Of a stretch of 64,000 bases of DNA, positions 22,236 through 31,692 are shown piece by piece. The notes beneath the pieces are model-generated. The model had not been told where the DNA came from. It searched no databases and saw nothing but the letters and a program-made list of their open reading frames with translations. Origin of the DNA: Pseudocercospora fijiensis CIRAD86 (Eukaryota; Ascomycota; Dothideomycetes; Mycosphaerellales; Mycosphaerellaceae); assembly GCF_000340215.1 (NCBI RefSeq), contig NW_006921536.1:2195582-2259581 (forward strand), written 5' to 3'. The position numbers were made by a program, and so were the translations under genes. Every line of letters starts with the position of its first letter. Position 1 is the first letter of the stretch.

Positions 22236-22556
22236 TGGTTTTACTATAAGGACACTCTTATTCGACTGCTAGCTACGATTGCCGGCTATAATAGTAACTC
22301 TGTTACATTTACTACGCTCTTTTGCCGTTACTAGGGCGTAGTTGCCGTTACTAGGGCGTAGTTGCCGTTACTAGGGCGTAGTTTTGCTATAAGGACACTC
22401 TTATTCGACTGCCGGCTACGATTGCCGGCTATAATAGTTACTAGGTTGTATTTACTACGCTTTATTACCGTTGCTAGGGCGTAGTTGCCGTTGCTAGGGC
22501 GTAGTTGCCGTTACTAGGGCGTAGTTGCTATTGCTAGGGCGTAGTTGCCGTAGTTG
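22236..22556 (+). repeat. subterminal 20-bp repeats at the hAT-B left end
   Basis: Seven or so copies of a unit like TTGCCGTTACTAGGGCGTAG occur in two clusters (22320-22384 and 22468-22553). Each cluster is preceded by a shared 45-bp block starting CTATAAGGACACTC. Subterminal short repeats are the usual transposase-binding sites of hAT elements; that role is inferred. Confidence 0.8.
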
Positions 22557-23018
22557 CGAAAGCTTACCTATATAACGTTACGTAGGCGGCAACAATTAGG
22601 GCTTCGCGATATTCTTACACTTTCAACTTCTTCCTCTATACCTATATCGACAACAACTACTATACGCTACGCCCCCGCCCTTTTCCCTTATAATAGCAAG
22701 AGAGAAGCGCGCCGCGCGCTAAATAGAAGATAGAACTAAAGACCGCGAGTTTATTTTACCTAAACGTCTAACTAAAAAGCGCAAGACTAAAGAGGAGTAC
22801 TCTATAAAGAAGAATTCCGTACGAGACCGCGAGAGAAAGGATAAGATAGATAAGGATAAAAGAGCTAAGGATAAGAGAAGAAAGGCGCGGAATAAGGCAT
22901 TCTATCGATAGCTAGCGCCTATAGAAAAAAGTGAAGGTTAGAATAAGAAGACAACCTAAGAGAAGGCTAAGAGGAGGAAAGAATTGCGGCTAGTTTTCGA
23001 GCGTAAAGTTCTAGTAGC

Positions 23019-23125
23019 GTAAGTCAATCTAGCTAGCGGCCGTAGCTAGTAGCTATAACCGGCAGCCGTAGCCGGTAGCTATAGCCGGTATATTTTTCTT
23101 TAACACGTTAACTAATAGTATTTAG
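23019..23125 (+). other. transposase intron 1 with CCGGC array
   Basis: GTAAGT donor, GTTAACTAAT branch region and TATTTAG acceptor. In between are AACCGGCAGCCGTAGCCGG and AGCTATAGCCGG. Splicing keeps the frame (KVLVA then PIAATS). Confidence 0.75.
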
Positions 23126-23606
23126 ACCTATAGCCGCTACCTCTATCGATACGACCGATAGTAACGGAGATGTTTAGATAGCCGAGAACAATAATACTAG
23201 AGTTTAGGATACCGCGATAGAGCTTAATACTACGAATAAAGGAACTAAAAAAAGCGAGGAGATACTATACGTCGATCTAGTAACAGGTGCAGTCTTAGGG
23301 CCTAACGCTATAGACGATAAGCGCTAGGAGTAGATCGAGTACAGTCAAAGAGACGAGATACTAGTAAAGGGCTAAGGCATAAGTCCTATTAATCTAGAAA
23401 ATTATAGTTAAAGCTACTACGAAAAGCTAGCAAGGATTGGAATCGAGACTAGTCGTCTTTATATCCTCGATATAGAGTAGAAGTTTCTTTATTAGTATTA
23501 GAGCGAAGCCTTTGCGTCTATAAAGGTAAAGTAGCTTACGATTAATACGATCGGGGCTAGGTATCTAGGGACGGCAGAAGTATTACTATAGGAGGAAGGG
23601 GTATAG

Positions 23607-23672
23607 GTAATTATTCTATACTCGGCATATATAGCCGGCGTTCGTAGCCGGCAGATACTAACAGTTAAATAG
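23607..23672 (+). other. transposase intron 2 with CCGGC motifs
   Basis: GTAATT donor, ATACTAACAG branch region and AAATAG acceptor. Contains TAGCCGGCGTTCGTAGCCGG. Exons join in frame (EEGVQ then KAFLEG). Confidence 0.7.
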
Positions 23673-24102
23673 AAAGCGTTTCTCGAAGGCAGAGTGCTAC
23701 TACTATATAAAATCTTTACTAAGGCAGAGAGGGCTTGTATCCGGAATCTAAGCTACTAGTAGGATAGGTTAGCGTTAGAATTCTCTAAATCTCTATATAA
23801 GCCTCCGAAGGATTACCTATTTTAGCGATACGGCTTTATCTCGACTACTCCGTAGATACCCGAAGAAGCTCGAGCGCTCTTTAAGGTCTTTACTAAGAAG
23901 CGGAAGGAGTTCGAGGATTAGGATTAGTTAATAGAGCTATTAGTTAGTCTTAGGTTTCGTAGTTAGACTCGGCCTAAGCATTTGCTTATCGAGTGTCTTA
24001 TACCGAAAGAGGATAGATTAAGACTAAAAACGAGCTTAGATTCGTTAGGTATAGTAGCTCGGTTCCGTTAGTAGGAGAGAGCCGCCGTATAGAAGGCAAA
24101 AT

Positions 24103-24215
24103 TTAGGTAGTTAGGGTAGCTAGGAAAGAAATTCTAGTAGTTAGGCTAGCTAGGGTAGCTAGGAAAAAAAATCTAGTAGTTAGGTAGCTAGGAAACAAAA
24201 AAAAAGGTAGCTAGC
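24103..24215 (+). repeat. short tandem repeats within a transposase exon
   Basis: Repeats of TAGTTAGGGTAGCTAGG and A-runs; read as Gln/Leu/Gly codons in the transposase frame. It may be a low-complexity linker or an unrecognised intron. Confidence 0.55.
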
Positions 24216-25001
24216 TATTTACTACCTAGCTATTCCTAACGATACGATACTATAAAAGAAAGGGTGTTTCCCTATAGCTACTAGTATATATCTACTACTC
24301 CTAAGTCCTTACCTTACCGTACGAAACCTCAAAACATGCCGACCGACATTGTATATATACTAGGCGCTATACTAGGAAGGGTAATAACGAGACGATAGTC
24401 GAAATAGTCTAGTATACGAGCGAGATTGCGACAACGTCGAGAGGAGGTCGCATACTTACCTTCGAGCCTATCGAGTCCTAGACGACGATTAGGGCTAGAT
24501 TTATCCTCTCCGAATCCTAGTAGTAGGAATTCATTATAGGGTACTACTACCTAGTCCTTACCTTTACGGAGTCTAAGTAGAAGGTTGTTCGGAGATATAA
24601 GAATATCGAGTATTAACCCGGAAATCTTCGAAAAGGCTAGCTAGGCGTATCTTTAGAAACCCGAGTATACAGAGTAGTTCAATTAATAGGTCTATAAGAT
24701 ATAGTTCCCTTTATACTTACGTTCGAAGGAGTATAAACTCCGGAAGTACTCGATGCGATAGGGGAGTAAGGAGCGAACGGACACATTCTAGAAGTTCTTT
24801 ATAGAGGGGGCATTGCACCGTTATACGACTTCTCGACTTAAAGGTTAACTAGTAATTATCTACAACTTCTACGGTTTAATCTTAAAACACCCGAAACTAG
24901 GGGATAGGAACTTATCGCCTACGAACTATCTCTATTCTAAACGGTATCGGGAATCTTAAGGAGAGAGGAGAGTTAATATAGATATAGCGTTCTAGAAAGA
25001 G

Positions 25002-25106
25002 GTACGTCTTCTAAAATGCCGGCTATAGCTGCCGGCTACAGCTGCCGGCTATAGCTGCCGGCTATAGATTCCGGCTATAGATTCCGGTAACTTAAATCAA
25101 CCGTAG
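25002..25106 (+). other. transposase intron 3 with CCGGCTA array
   Basis: GTACGT donor and CCGTAG acceptor enclose six CCGGCTATAGCTG-type units. Both flanking exons are in phase 0 and join FQKE to RSSQ in frame. Confidence 0.75.
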
Positions 25107-26061
25107 AGGTCTAGCTAATTATTATAGGCTACGCTTAAGGAAGCTCTAGGATTGAAGGCTACCGATTTCTCCCCCGAAGACTTTAAGCAACTAGCAAACG
25201 AAATGCTAGCTATAAACGGTCTTCCGGAAGACTTCTACGAAAGGGAGTCTATATAGAAGATATACCTATATCTTATAAACTACCCTCCCCTATTTCTCGG
25301 CGCGACAACCTAGCGTATTATATTCGAAAAGAACAAAGAGGCTACGTTAGACGATATTCGGGAGATCCTCCGTAATACTCGCCGAGTAGCTATTGCTATC
25401 GATAGCTAGTTAAGCCGGACTATAAGAGCCTCCTTCCTCTCGATTATACTATACTTTATTAATTCGGATTGGAAACTCTAGGAACTTATAATCGGATTCC
25501 CTGAAATTCTAGGTTCCTATACTAGTAAGGATATAGCGAAGCTTGTCTATACGGCAATAGATAGGGTTAGCGTAATAACGAAACTGATCTCGATTACTAC
25601 GGACAACGCTAGTAATAATCGAACATTGTATAAGGCGTTGTATATACAATTCACTCGTATATGTCTTTAAAATTACTAATTGTATCGATAGGGTCGAGTG
25701 CGTAGAGGAGATTATAAGGTCTACAATCTAGCTTAATCTTCCGAATATTAAGCTCGCTACGATTCCGGATACGTACGACAATATATACGATAATAACGAT
25801 AAAGAGGAGCCTATTAATAGCCCTAGCCCTAACGAATCGGAGCCGACGTCGTTACTAGTTGTATCCCTATAGAAGTTTCCCTACCTCGCTTATATAGTTC
25901 AAATCGCGATCCGAGCCCTCTTTAAGACGCTTAAAATTGCACTATTAAACGACGACTAATAGAAGATCCTAGATAAGGATAAAGCAAAGTCGAAAGTCGA
26001 GAAACTTATTATAGCAATAAGACGGGATAAGGCAGAGAGCCTCGCTCTCGTTTTGTATAAG

Positions 26062-26130
26062 GTATAACTTTTATCCGTAGCCGGCACCTATAGCCGGCAA
26101 CCTAGTATAGTTCTAACTCTTTTTCTCTAG
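26062..26130 (+). other. transposase intron 5 with CCGGC motifs
   Basis: GTATAA donor, TTCTAACTC branch region, TTTCTCTAG acceptor. Contains GTAGCCGGCACC and ATAGCCGGCAAC. Exons join as LVLYK then LRRLAIYTNSS, matching the hAT family. Confidence 0.75.
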
Positions 26131-27490
26131 CTTCGTCGTCTAGCAATATATACGAACTCGAGCTTATAGAGATATAACCGATTCGAGGCTATTTAAAAGA
26201 ACCTAATCGAGCGCCCTAAAACCGATGCCTAGAATATCGTATAGAATAAGCGATAGCAAAAGCGGCCTCCTTAGCGCCTACTCCGTTTTACCTAAGACGT
26301 TAAGACCCGGTTCGATTCGACTTTCTATATAGTTACGAGGGGATATACTTTACGTACCGCTCTCGAGATCTATTAGAGTTCCGAGGGTATTAAGTAGCTC
26401 GGCCTTACCGCCGCCGAATAGCGCTAAGCAGAGTATCTCGTCGATATTAGTAAGCATTACGCGAAGGTTACTGCTACGATTAGAAGAACCCGAGGACCGA
26501 CGATCTACCTTGTCTTTACGTACTATAACTAGCTCTTTAACGAGCTCGAGGAAACCGTAGCTAAGCTAGCTAAGAAGAGCGTTCCCTAGAAAGTAGCTAT
26601 AACGAAAGCTATAGACACCTCCTATACTAAGTTATATAAATATTACAGTGCTACCTTTAACTCGTTCGGGGATATCTATAGCGTTACGTACTTACTTAAC
26701 CCGGTAGAAAAGGATATATACTAGCAGAGGCCGGAATAGAAGGCGGACGAGGTATAGCCGAAGCATTACTAGACTGTTCTAGAAAAGATGTTCTACGAGC
26801 GTCGGAAAGAAACTAGTCTAAATGCAGCTCCTATAAAGAAAAAGAAGGTTTAGAAGGCTCCGATATTATACCTGTTTTATAGGCAGGAAGTAGAGGCAGA
26901 AGAGGAAGCAACTACTAAAGTAAATAAAGAAGAGTTCGATCTCTATCGACGCGCGAGTAAGTATAAACCCGTAGGCTCGGAAAGAGGGCTAATAATCTCT
27001 AGATCTTACCGGTCTTCTAGACGAATTCGGAGACGATATTCTCGCTATATAGTAGCGGTTAGAGCCTAAGTTTCTAACGATAGCGTCGGTCGCTCGGGAC
27101 GTCCTCGCTATCCCGAGCGTAGGTATAGGCTATAAGAGGTCTTTTAGTATCGCTCGTTACTAGGGCCGCTTTAATCGAACATACTCGCCTACTACCTTCG
27201 AATCTATTATAGTATTCCGATACTATCTCCTCTACTAGAATCGCTAAGGTAGGTTACTAAAGATTATACTAAAGGAGTTAATCGAGGAATTAGAAAACCT
27301 TAAGATCGAAGAAACCTAGGAGCGCGAAGAGAATGCGAAATTTAGTCTAAGCGAAACCCTAATTAGCGATAACGAAGAGGAGGAGGGCGGAGGTAGAAGG
27401 CGATACCGGGTCGAGAAGCGGAAACGTATATAGGCTTAGAGCAGCTTTAAGGAGACGAAGCGTTTACGTATAAGGTAATATAGCCGGCGT

Positions 27491-27807
27491 ATATAGCCGG
27501 TATATATCCGAAATGTGTTTCGAATTCCTAGGACCTAAATAGACTAGTTGCTATAGCAACCGACCCCGCTTACCTACGGACTATTTCTAATTCTCTATTC
27601 GCTCTTCCTCTCCTTCTTCCCTTTCCCTATATTCTTAAAGATAAATATACCTTAAGGATTCGGCTCTTCGGGCCTTCCTTAGCCGGCTGCCTCCCCTTCC
27701 TTAAGCTACTATCCTTTATTCGAATCTAACGATAACCTAATAAGGCGGTTTAATAGAAGACTATTTGTTCTAGAAGGCAAGAAGCATTAATATCTCCTTA
27801 CGATTAT
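27491..27807 (+). other. gap between transposase and first H3-like gene (hAT-B)
   Basis: No supported frame. Pyrimidine-rich near 27600-27625. Near-identical to 17941-18259. Confidence 0.4.
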
Positions 27808-28440
27808 ATGCTTATTAATTTTCTAGGTCCTACCGATATACCCTCGTCGCCTAAACGCGTAGATAAATATCTTTAGAGGCTAAAGGGCAAGGGTAAAGTA
27901 AGCTAAGTATAGGGAGACCGTAGCGAGAACGAGATATCGGAAGAGTAAGGCTCTCCGTAGTATATACGAAGGAAGGGGGTTCCTCGGAAAACAGTACCGA
28001 AAAACAAGAAGGCTATAGGTAGATAGGAGAAGGCTAAAAAGAGTAGGCAGACGAAGACTATCGCGAAGAAAAGTTATCTTTCTATTAAAAGAAAGGGAAT
28101 AAGGCAGGACTCGACGACAAAGAAGCGGCGCTTTAAACTAGGTACTATTACCCTTCGCTAGATCCGGCTTTTCTAAAACAAAAGAGGGACCGAGCTTTTA
28201 ATCCCTAAGACTCCCTTCTAGCGACTCGTCTAAGAAATTATATTAGATTTTCGGTCTAGTATGCGATTTACGGCTAAGGCGATTAGTACTCTTTAGGAAG
28301 CTACGGAGGCATTTCTCGTAACCGAGCTTAAGCTTTTAAACCTCCTTACTATCTATACGAAGCGGGTTACTCTTTAAAATAAAGATATACAGCTTCTAGC
28401 TAAAATTCGGCGTCGGTTTATAGCGGATTAGTTGGAAATT
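27808..28440 (+). pseudogene. histone H3-like gene 1 with long basic tail (hAT-B copy)
   Basis: ATG 27808 opens one frame with Gln-to-stop changes only. Residues 1-104 are a basic, low-complexity tail (repeated Lys-Lys, SPKR, RKTVPK, KSRQTKTIAKK). From 28120 the H3 fold follows: KKRRFKLGTITLR (alpha-N), ELLIPKTPFQRLVREI (alpha-1), RFTAKAISTLQEATEAFLV (loop 1, alpha-2), IYTKRVTLQNKDIQLLAKIRR (loop 2, alpha-3). Canonical H3 reads RKLPFQRLVREI and KRVTIMPKDIQLARRIRG at these places. A protein like this would package or mark DNA in the nucleus. The divergent core and long tail make it variant-like; whether it is CENP-A-derived cannot be told. Donor candidates are 28441 (GTATTT) and 28482 (GTATCC). 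Confidence 0.85.
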
Positions 28441-28551
28441 GTATTTAGTCGTTAGATTAACCTAGGAGGAGGCCTATTTTCGTATCCTTTTGCCGGCTAT
28501 AGGTACCGGCTACATTTCTAATTTTATCTCCGCGCCGTCCCTAAATCTAAG

Positions 28552-29175
28552 GTACGAAGTAGAAACCTAGCGCTCTATATTTACCCGGCTATTATAGAGA
28601 CGAGCTATATTTAGATTAGTTTCTTCGTATATCGCGACCTAGCGGGTAGTAAGCGAAAGGGCGATAGAACGTTTATAATACGTCTCTATTTAGACCTAAA
28701 ATACAAAGGTCCTAAGGAGCCCTAGCATCCTAACTATAAGGAGATTCTTTAGTATTAGTACTTTGATCCTCTATACTACGAGGCAGATAGTAAGCCTGCG
28801 AGAGAGAAACTTTAACGAGAAATTCTCTATAATGCGTAGCGCTATTGCATAGCTATAGATACGTACTAAGTCCGGCAACTTAAAGAAGAATTAAGACAGC
28901 GTATTAGCGACCGAGGAAGAGATCGATAGTATACTAGTAGAGTCGAGGTCTTATAAGCGAAGTATAAGATAATATAGGCTCTTAGTCGTATAGAGTAACG
29001 TACTATATAAATAACTAGGCGTACTACTCTTATTCACTTACGACCTATATCCTAGGATACTCTTCTCGTACTTTTTATACTCTTTTCTAATACCTCACCT
29101 ATAAGCGCTCCGCGACAACCGAGTGAATATAAGCTATAGGGTTTCCGCTCGGTACCTTAGCCTCCGAGATAGGGC
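28552..29175 (+). pseudogene. downstream exon(s) of unknown family (hAT-B copy)
   Basis: Coding-like block starting VRSRNLALYIYPAIIETSYI, then ISFFVYRDLAGSKRKGDRTF, then a charged helical segment ending near 29175. If 28441-28551 is an intron (it contains GCCGGCTATAGGTACCGGC), the block joins H3-like gene 1 in frame. This would add about 190 residues. Otherwise it is a separate gene without a visible start. Family not recognised. Confidence 0.5.
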
Positions 29176-29720
29176 GGAGTTGAATTTAGAGCGATAGCCG
29201 GTACTCGTAGCCGGTATATAGAGACGGTAGTAGGCCTTTTCCTGCTAAATGACTAGCTTATTTAGTATAGCCTACCTAATATTTCTTATATTTACTAGCA
29301 ATAGGCCTAGGTTACTTATAAGATTACTATAGCTAGTAAAGGCATTACTAAAGAATATCTATACTATAGTAAGATACTATTATTACGCCGGCTATTTATT
29401 AAAAGGAGGCTTTCGCCTATTACTATGCCGGCTATATATGCCGGCTATATTTCAAAGTCTCCCGTACCTGCCTTTTTTAGCCGTACCTGCCTTTTTTAGC
29501 CGTACCTGCCTTCTTTCCTTGCTCTAACGTTACTATAATATAGGCTTACGCGAAGCTTACTCTGTTGCCTAGCGACACCGCGATACTACCGCTATATTCA
29601 ACCTTCGTATCGATACCTATACCTCTACGCTCTATATCTACTACCTCCGTAATACCCTCGCTCCGCGCGCGCCTTCGTATACCTTCGTAACGTACTTTTT
29701 TCCTCAATTCGACGACTTTT
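29176..29720 (+). other. non-coding stretch with CCGGC motifs and 20-21 bp repeats (hAT-B)
   Basis: Holds AGCCGGTACTCGTAGCCGG (about 29197-29218), GCCGGCTA motifs near 29387-29445 and three 20-21 bp units (TTTTTTAGCCGTACCTGCC, 29456-29515). No gene seen. It may be the promoter region of H3-like gene 2. Confidence 0.6.
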
Positions 29721-30540
29721 ATAATAGCGAGTCTACTTAACTAAGTTACGACGCCTCGTAAGAAGGGACCTAGTACTTCTACGGGTCGTAATAAGACCGG
29801 AAATAGTAGAACGAGTATAGTATATTAACGTAAGAGGGCTACTACTACTACCGCTAGCTCCGGTACTAGAAAGGGCGTCGCGAGCAAGGCTCCGTATAAG
29901 ACAACGGCGGGCAAGGCTCTACGTAAGACGACAACTAGCGCTTCTACTGCTAGTAGTAATCGTACGAAGCGTCGATAGCGCCTAGGAAGTAAGTCCTATT
30001 TGTAGCCGGCAGCGTAGCCGGTAGCGTAGCCGGTAGCGTAGCCGGTATTCTTACTGTCTTTTTACTAATCCTTCTTTAGCCGTAGCCCTCCGTAAGATTC
30101 GGTAGTATTAGAAGAGTTCTTAGCTCCTAATCCGCAAAACTCCTTTCTAACGACTTATTCGCGAAATTGCCTAGGATTATAGAACGGACCTTCGCTTCTA
30201 AGCCTCCGCGATAGGCGCCCTTTAAGAGGCTATAGAAGCCTACCTAGTTCGTATCTTCGAATATATGTTTCTCTTCTACCTCTTTTCGGACTATACTAAT
30301 ACTATTTTAGCGGTTAACCTTATAGCTATCTACGCGAAGCGTATAACGATTATAGACAAGGATTTTAAAGCACTCGATTAGATTCTAAAAGGCTAGAATG
30401 TCTATATTTGAGACGGTACTAGGTAGGATAGATGTTCTAGTAGAAAGGATATTCGTAGTGTTATCTATAAGCTTTTCTATATACGAAATAAGCCGCTGTT
30501 ATACGGCGCTATATACCGCGCTCTAAATACTCTCTAAGCA
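29721..30540 (+). pseudogene. histone H3-like gene 2, near-canonical core, two introns (hAT-B copy)
   Basis: Exon 1 (about 29721-29988) codes an H3-like tail: ARKGVASKAP, then KTTAGKALRKTT, ending KRRQRLG. Intron 1 is 29989-30079 with TACTAATCC branch. Exon 2 joins in frame as TVALRKIRQYQKSSQLLIRK, then TPFQRLIREIAQDYRTDLRF and QASAIGALQEAIEAYLVRIFE. Intron 2 is 30263-30310, with donor now ATATGT (GTATGT before RIP). Exon 3 reads VNLIAIYAKRITIIDKDFKA. After splicing, the histone core aligns with canonical H3 without a gap. The tail is altered (no ARTKQTARKS start) and the C-terminus runs about 50 residues past the H3 end. ATA at 29721 may be a RIP-damaged ATG; this is uncertain. Confidence 0.9.
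29989..30079 (+). other. H3-like gene 2 intron 1 with 12-bp minisatellite
   Basis: GTAAGT donor and TTTAG acceptor. Contains four units of GTAGCCGGTAGC type. The hAT-A copy (20809-20911) has five units and is 12 bp longer, so the array varies by whole units. Confidence 0.85.
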
Positions 30541-30720
30541 TATGTATATAGTATAGTATGCTTTATTAGCCGTACGGAATAGAAGTCTCCTAAAATCCCG
30601 TTAGTACTAAGGAGTAAAAAGGCCGGCTACGCTACCGGCTACGCTGCCGGCTACGCTACTAGCTACGCTGCTAGGTTTTTCAAAGAACTAAAAGAAGATA
30701 GACATTCCGGTTGATTTGTA
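30541..30720 (+). other. intergenic, inverted-orientation 12-bp array
   Basis: At 30622-30670 the same 12-bp unit occurs in the opposite orientation (CCGGCTACGCTG). It lies between convergent H3-like gene 2 and the minus-strand ORF. The matching array in hAT-A is 21452-21495. Confidence 0.7.
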
Positions 30721-31260
30721 TTAGTTTAGATTTTTATAAAAAGAAAACAGGGAAAAATAAGGAAGGTTAAAGAGCCTAATAGTTATAGTTATAGGCACTA
30801 TCCCTGTTTTCTAGAGTATATTATATACCTGCCTTCGCAACTCTACCTAATACTCCCTCTAAATATCCTTATACTCTACCTACTAAAAATTCAACTAGGT
30901 ACCTAGACCTATAGCTGCCTCTATATCTTTTACTATCTTCTATAGGTTAAAGGCCTCTTCTATAGCAGCCTCTACCTCCTTATACAATACGAAGTTACTA
31001 CCTGCCCTACCCTTTATATCTCCTAAATAACTAAGAGTTCTAAGGAACGAACTAGCATTCGGCCTTAGTATAGCGAGTAACTAGTAGAACGTTCTATAGA
31101 GCTGCCTTATAGCTCTTTTATATACTATACCGATACCGAGGGAGGAGCTATCCTAGTACTTAATGTTGTCGAATAGTTCGGTAGGAAAGTGTATAAACTT
31201 CTTAAGGAGGAGGACTTCTAGGGAAATCGATAAGTTCTGCCTAGATCTAGATAAAGACAT
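30721..31260 (-). pseudogene. minus-strand ORF, about 179 residues, unknown function (hAT-B copy)
   Basis: ATG at 31260 (MSLSRSRQNLSISLE), TAA at 30723-30721. In-frame stops fall at Gln-like positions. Mid-protein NFVLYKEVEAAIEEAFNLQK suggests helices or a coiled coil. No catalytic motif, signal peptide or membrane segment seen. Preserved in both hAT copies with the same position and orientation, so it belongs to the element. Function unknown. Confidence 0.62.
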
Positions 31261-31275
31261 TCTGCTAAGCAGTTA

Positions 31276-31692
31276 GGGAATTGAACCGTAAACGAAAGGA
31301 TGAAATTCATATCTAAGGAGTACAGTTTCCGAACTAAACTATAATGCCTTGTATATGTGTATATATGCTTTTGATTAGTTAGTGCCCTTAGCTGATTGTC
31401 TATAGATTTGAGGTTATATAAGTACCTTTATATAACTACGTAGCCTAAGTAGGATTCGAAAATTCTATAAGTACTAAGGACTAAAAATGCCGGCTACGCT
31501 GCCGGCCACACTACTGAGTCTTATAAAGGGCTTGCTTAAAGCTACGTATACATTCGTACACTTCTTAAAAACCGATAAATTATATAGTTCGAACTAGCTA
31601 CTTATATAGTTGCTTAGCAAACCAACCCAAACCAAACTAGAGTTTCGGCTTAGCAAACTAAACCAAACCAACCCGAACTACTACGGGGTCTA
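31276..31692 (+). repeat. 3'-terminal region of hAT-B with right inverted repeat
   Basis: About 415 bp almost identical to 31693-32108, which is the same terminal region of hAT-A. The apparent tandem repeat exists because hAT-B inserted about 415 bp from hAT-A's end. Contains CCGGCTACGCTGCCGG and AACCAAACC/GGTTTGG-like runs before CGGGGTCTA. Confidence 0.9.

Larger units (their letters stand above)
22640..27490 (+). pseudogene. hAT family transposase, seven predicted exons (hAT-B)
   Basis: Cut-and-paste transposase. Predicted introns are 23019-23125, 23607-23672, 25002-25106, 25640-25691, 26062-26130 and 26957-27002, all GT...AG and keeping frame. N-terminal exon: very Lys/Arg-rich. Catalytic region: AIAIDSQLSRT with the first Asp, then IIGFPEILGSYTSKDIAKLV, then ITTDNASNN with the second Asp. 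Next, IALLNDDQQ, RFDSTFYIVTRGYTLRTALE and YYSATFNSFGDIYSVTYLLN. The hATC dimerisation domain, with ARDVLAIPS, follows the last intron. An acidic/basic tail ends the protein. Gln and Trp codons are stops through RIP. The start codon is uncertain (about 22640-22700). Four of six introns contain CCGGC motifs. Confidence 0.88.
22103..31692 (+). mobile_element. hAT-B: complete 9.6-kb hAT transposon carrying histone H3-like genes
   Basis: Ends are TAGACCCCG...CGGGGTCTA, a short terminal inverted repeat whose outer CA/TG were probably lost by RIP, flanked by perfect GGAATTGA TSDs. Between the ends lie a multi-exon hAT transposase (about 22640-27490), H3-like gene 1 (27808-28440 plus possible exon), H3-like gene 2 (29721-30540) and a minus-strand ORF (31260-30721). 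It sits inside hAT-A, which has the same gene order, so the cargo was already part of the mobile unit. Coding regions are RIP-damaged. Confidence 0.94.

Noticed and set aside
22320..22556. CRISPR-like array
   Set aside because: Units are direct neighbours without unique spacers, and the context is the end of a fungal hAT element.
28552..29175. DUF3435-type tyrosine recombinase (Starship captain)
   Set aside because: The RDLAGSKRKGDRTFIIRL segment loosely recalls that family, but I see no R-H-R-Y catalytic set or other supporting motif.
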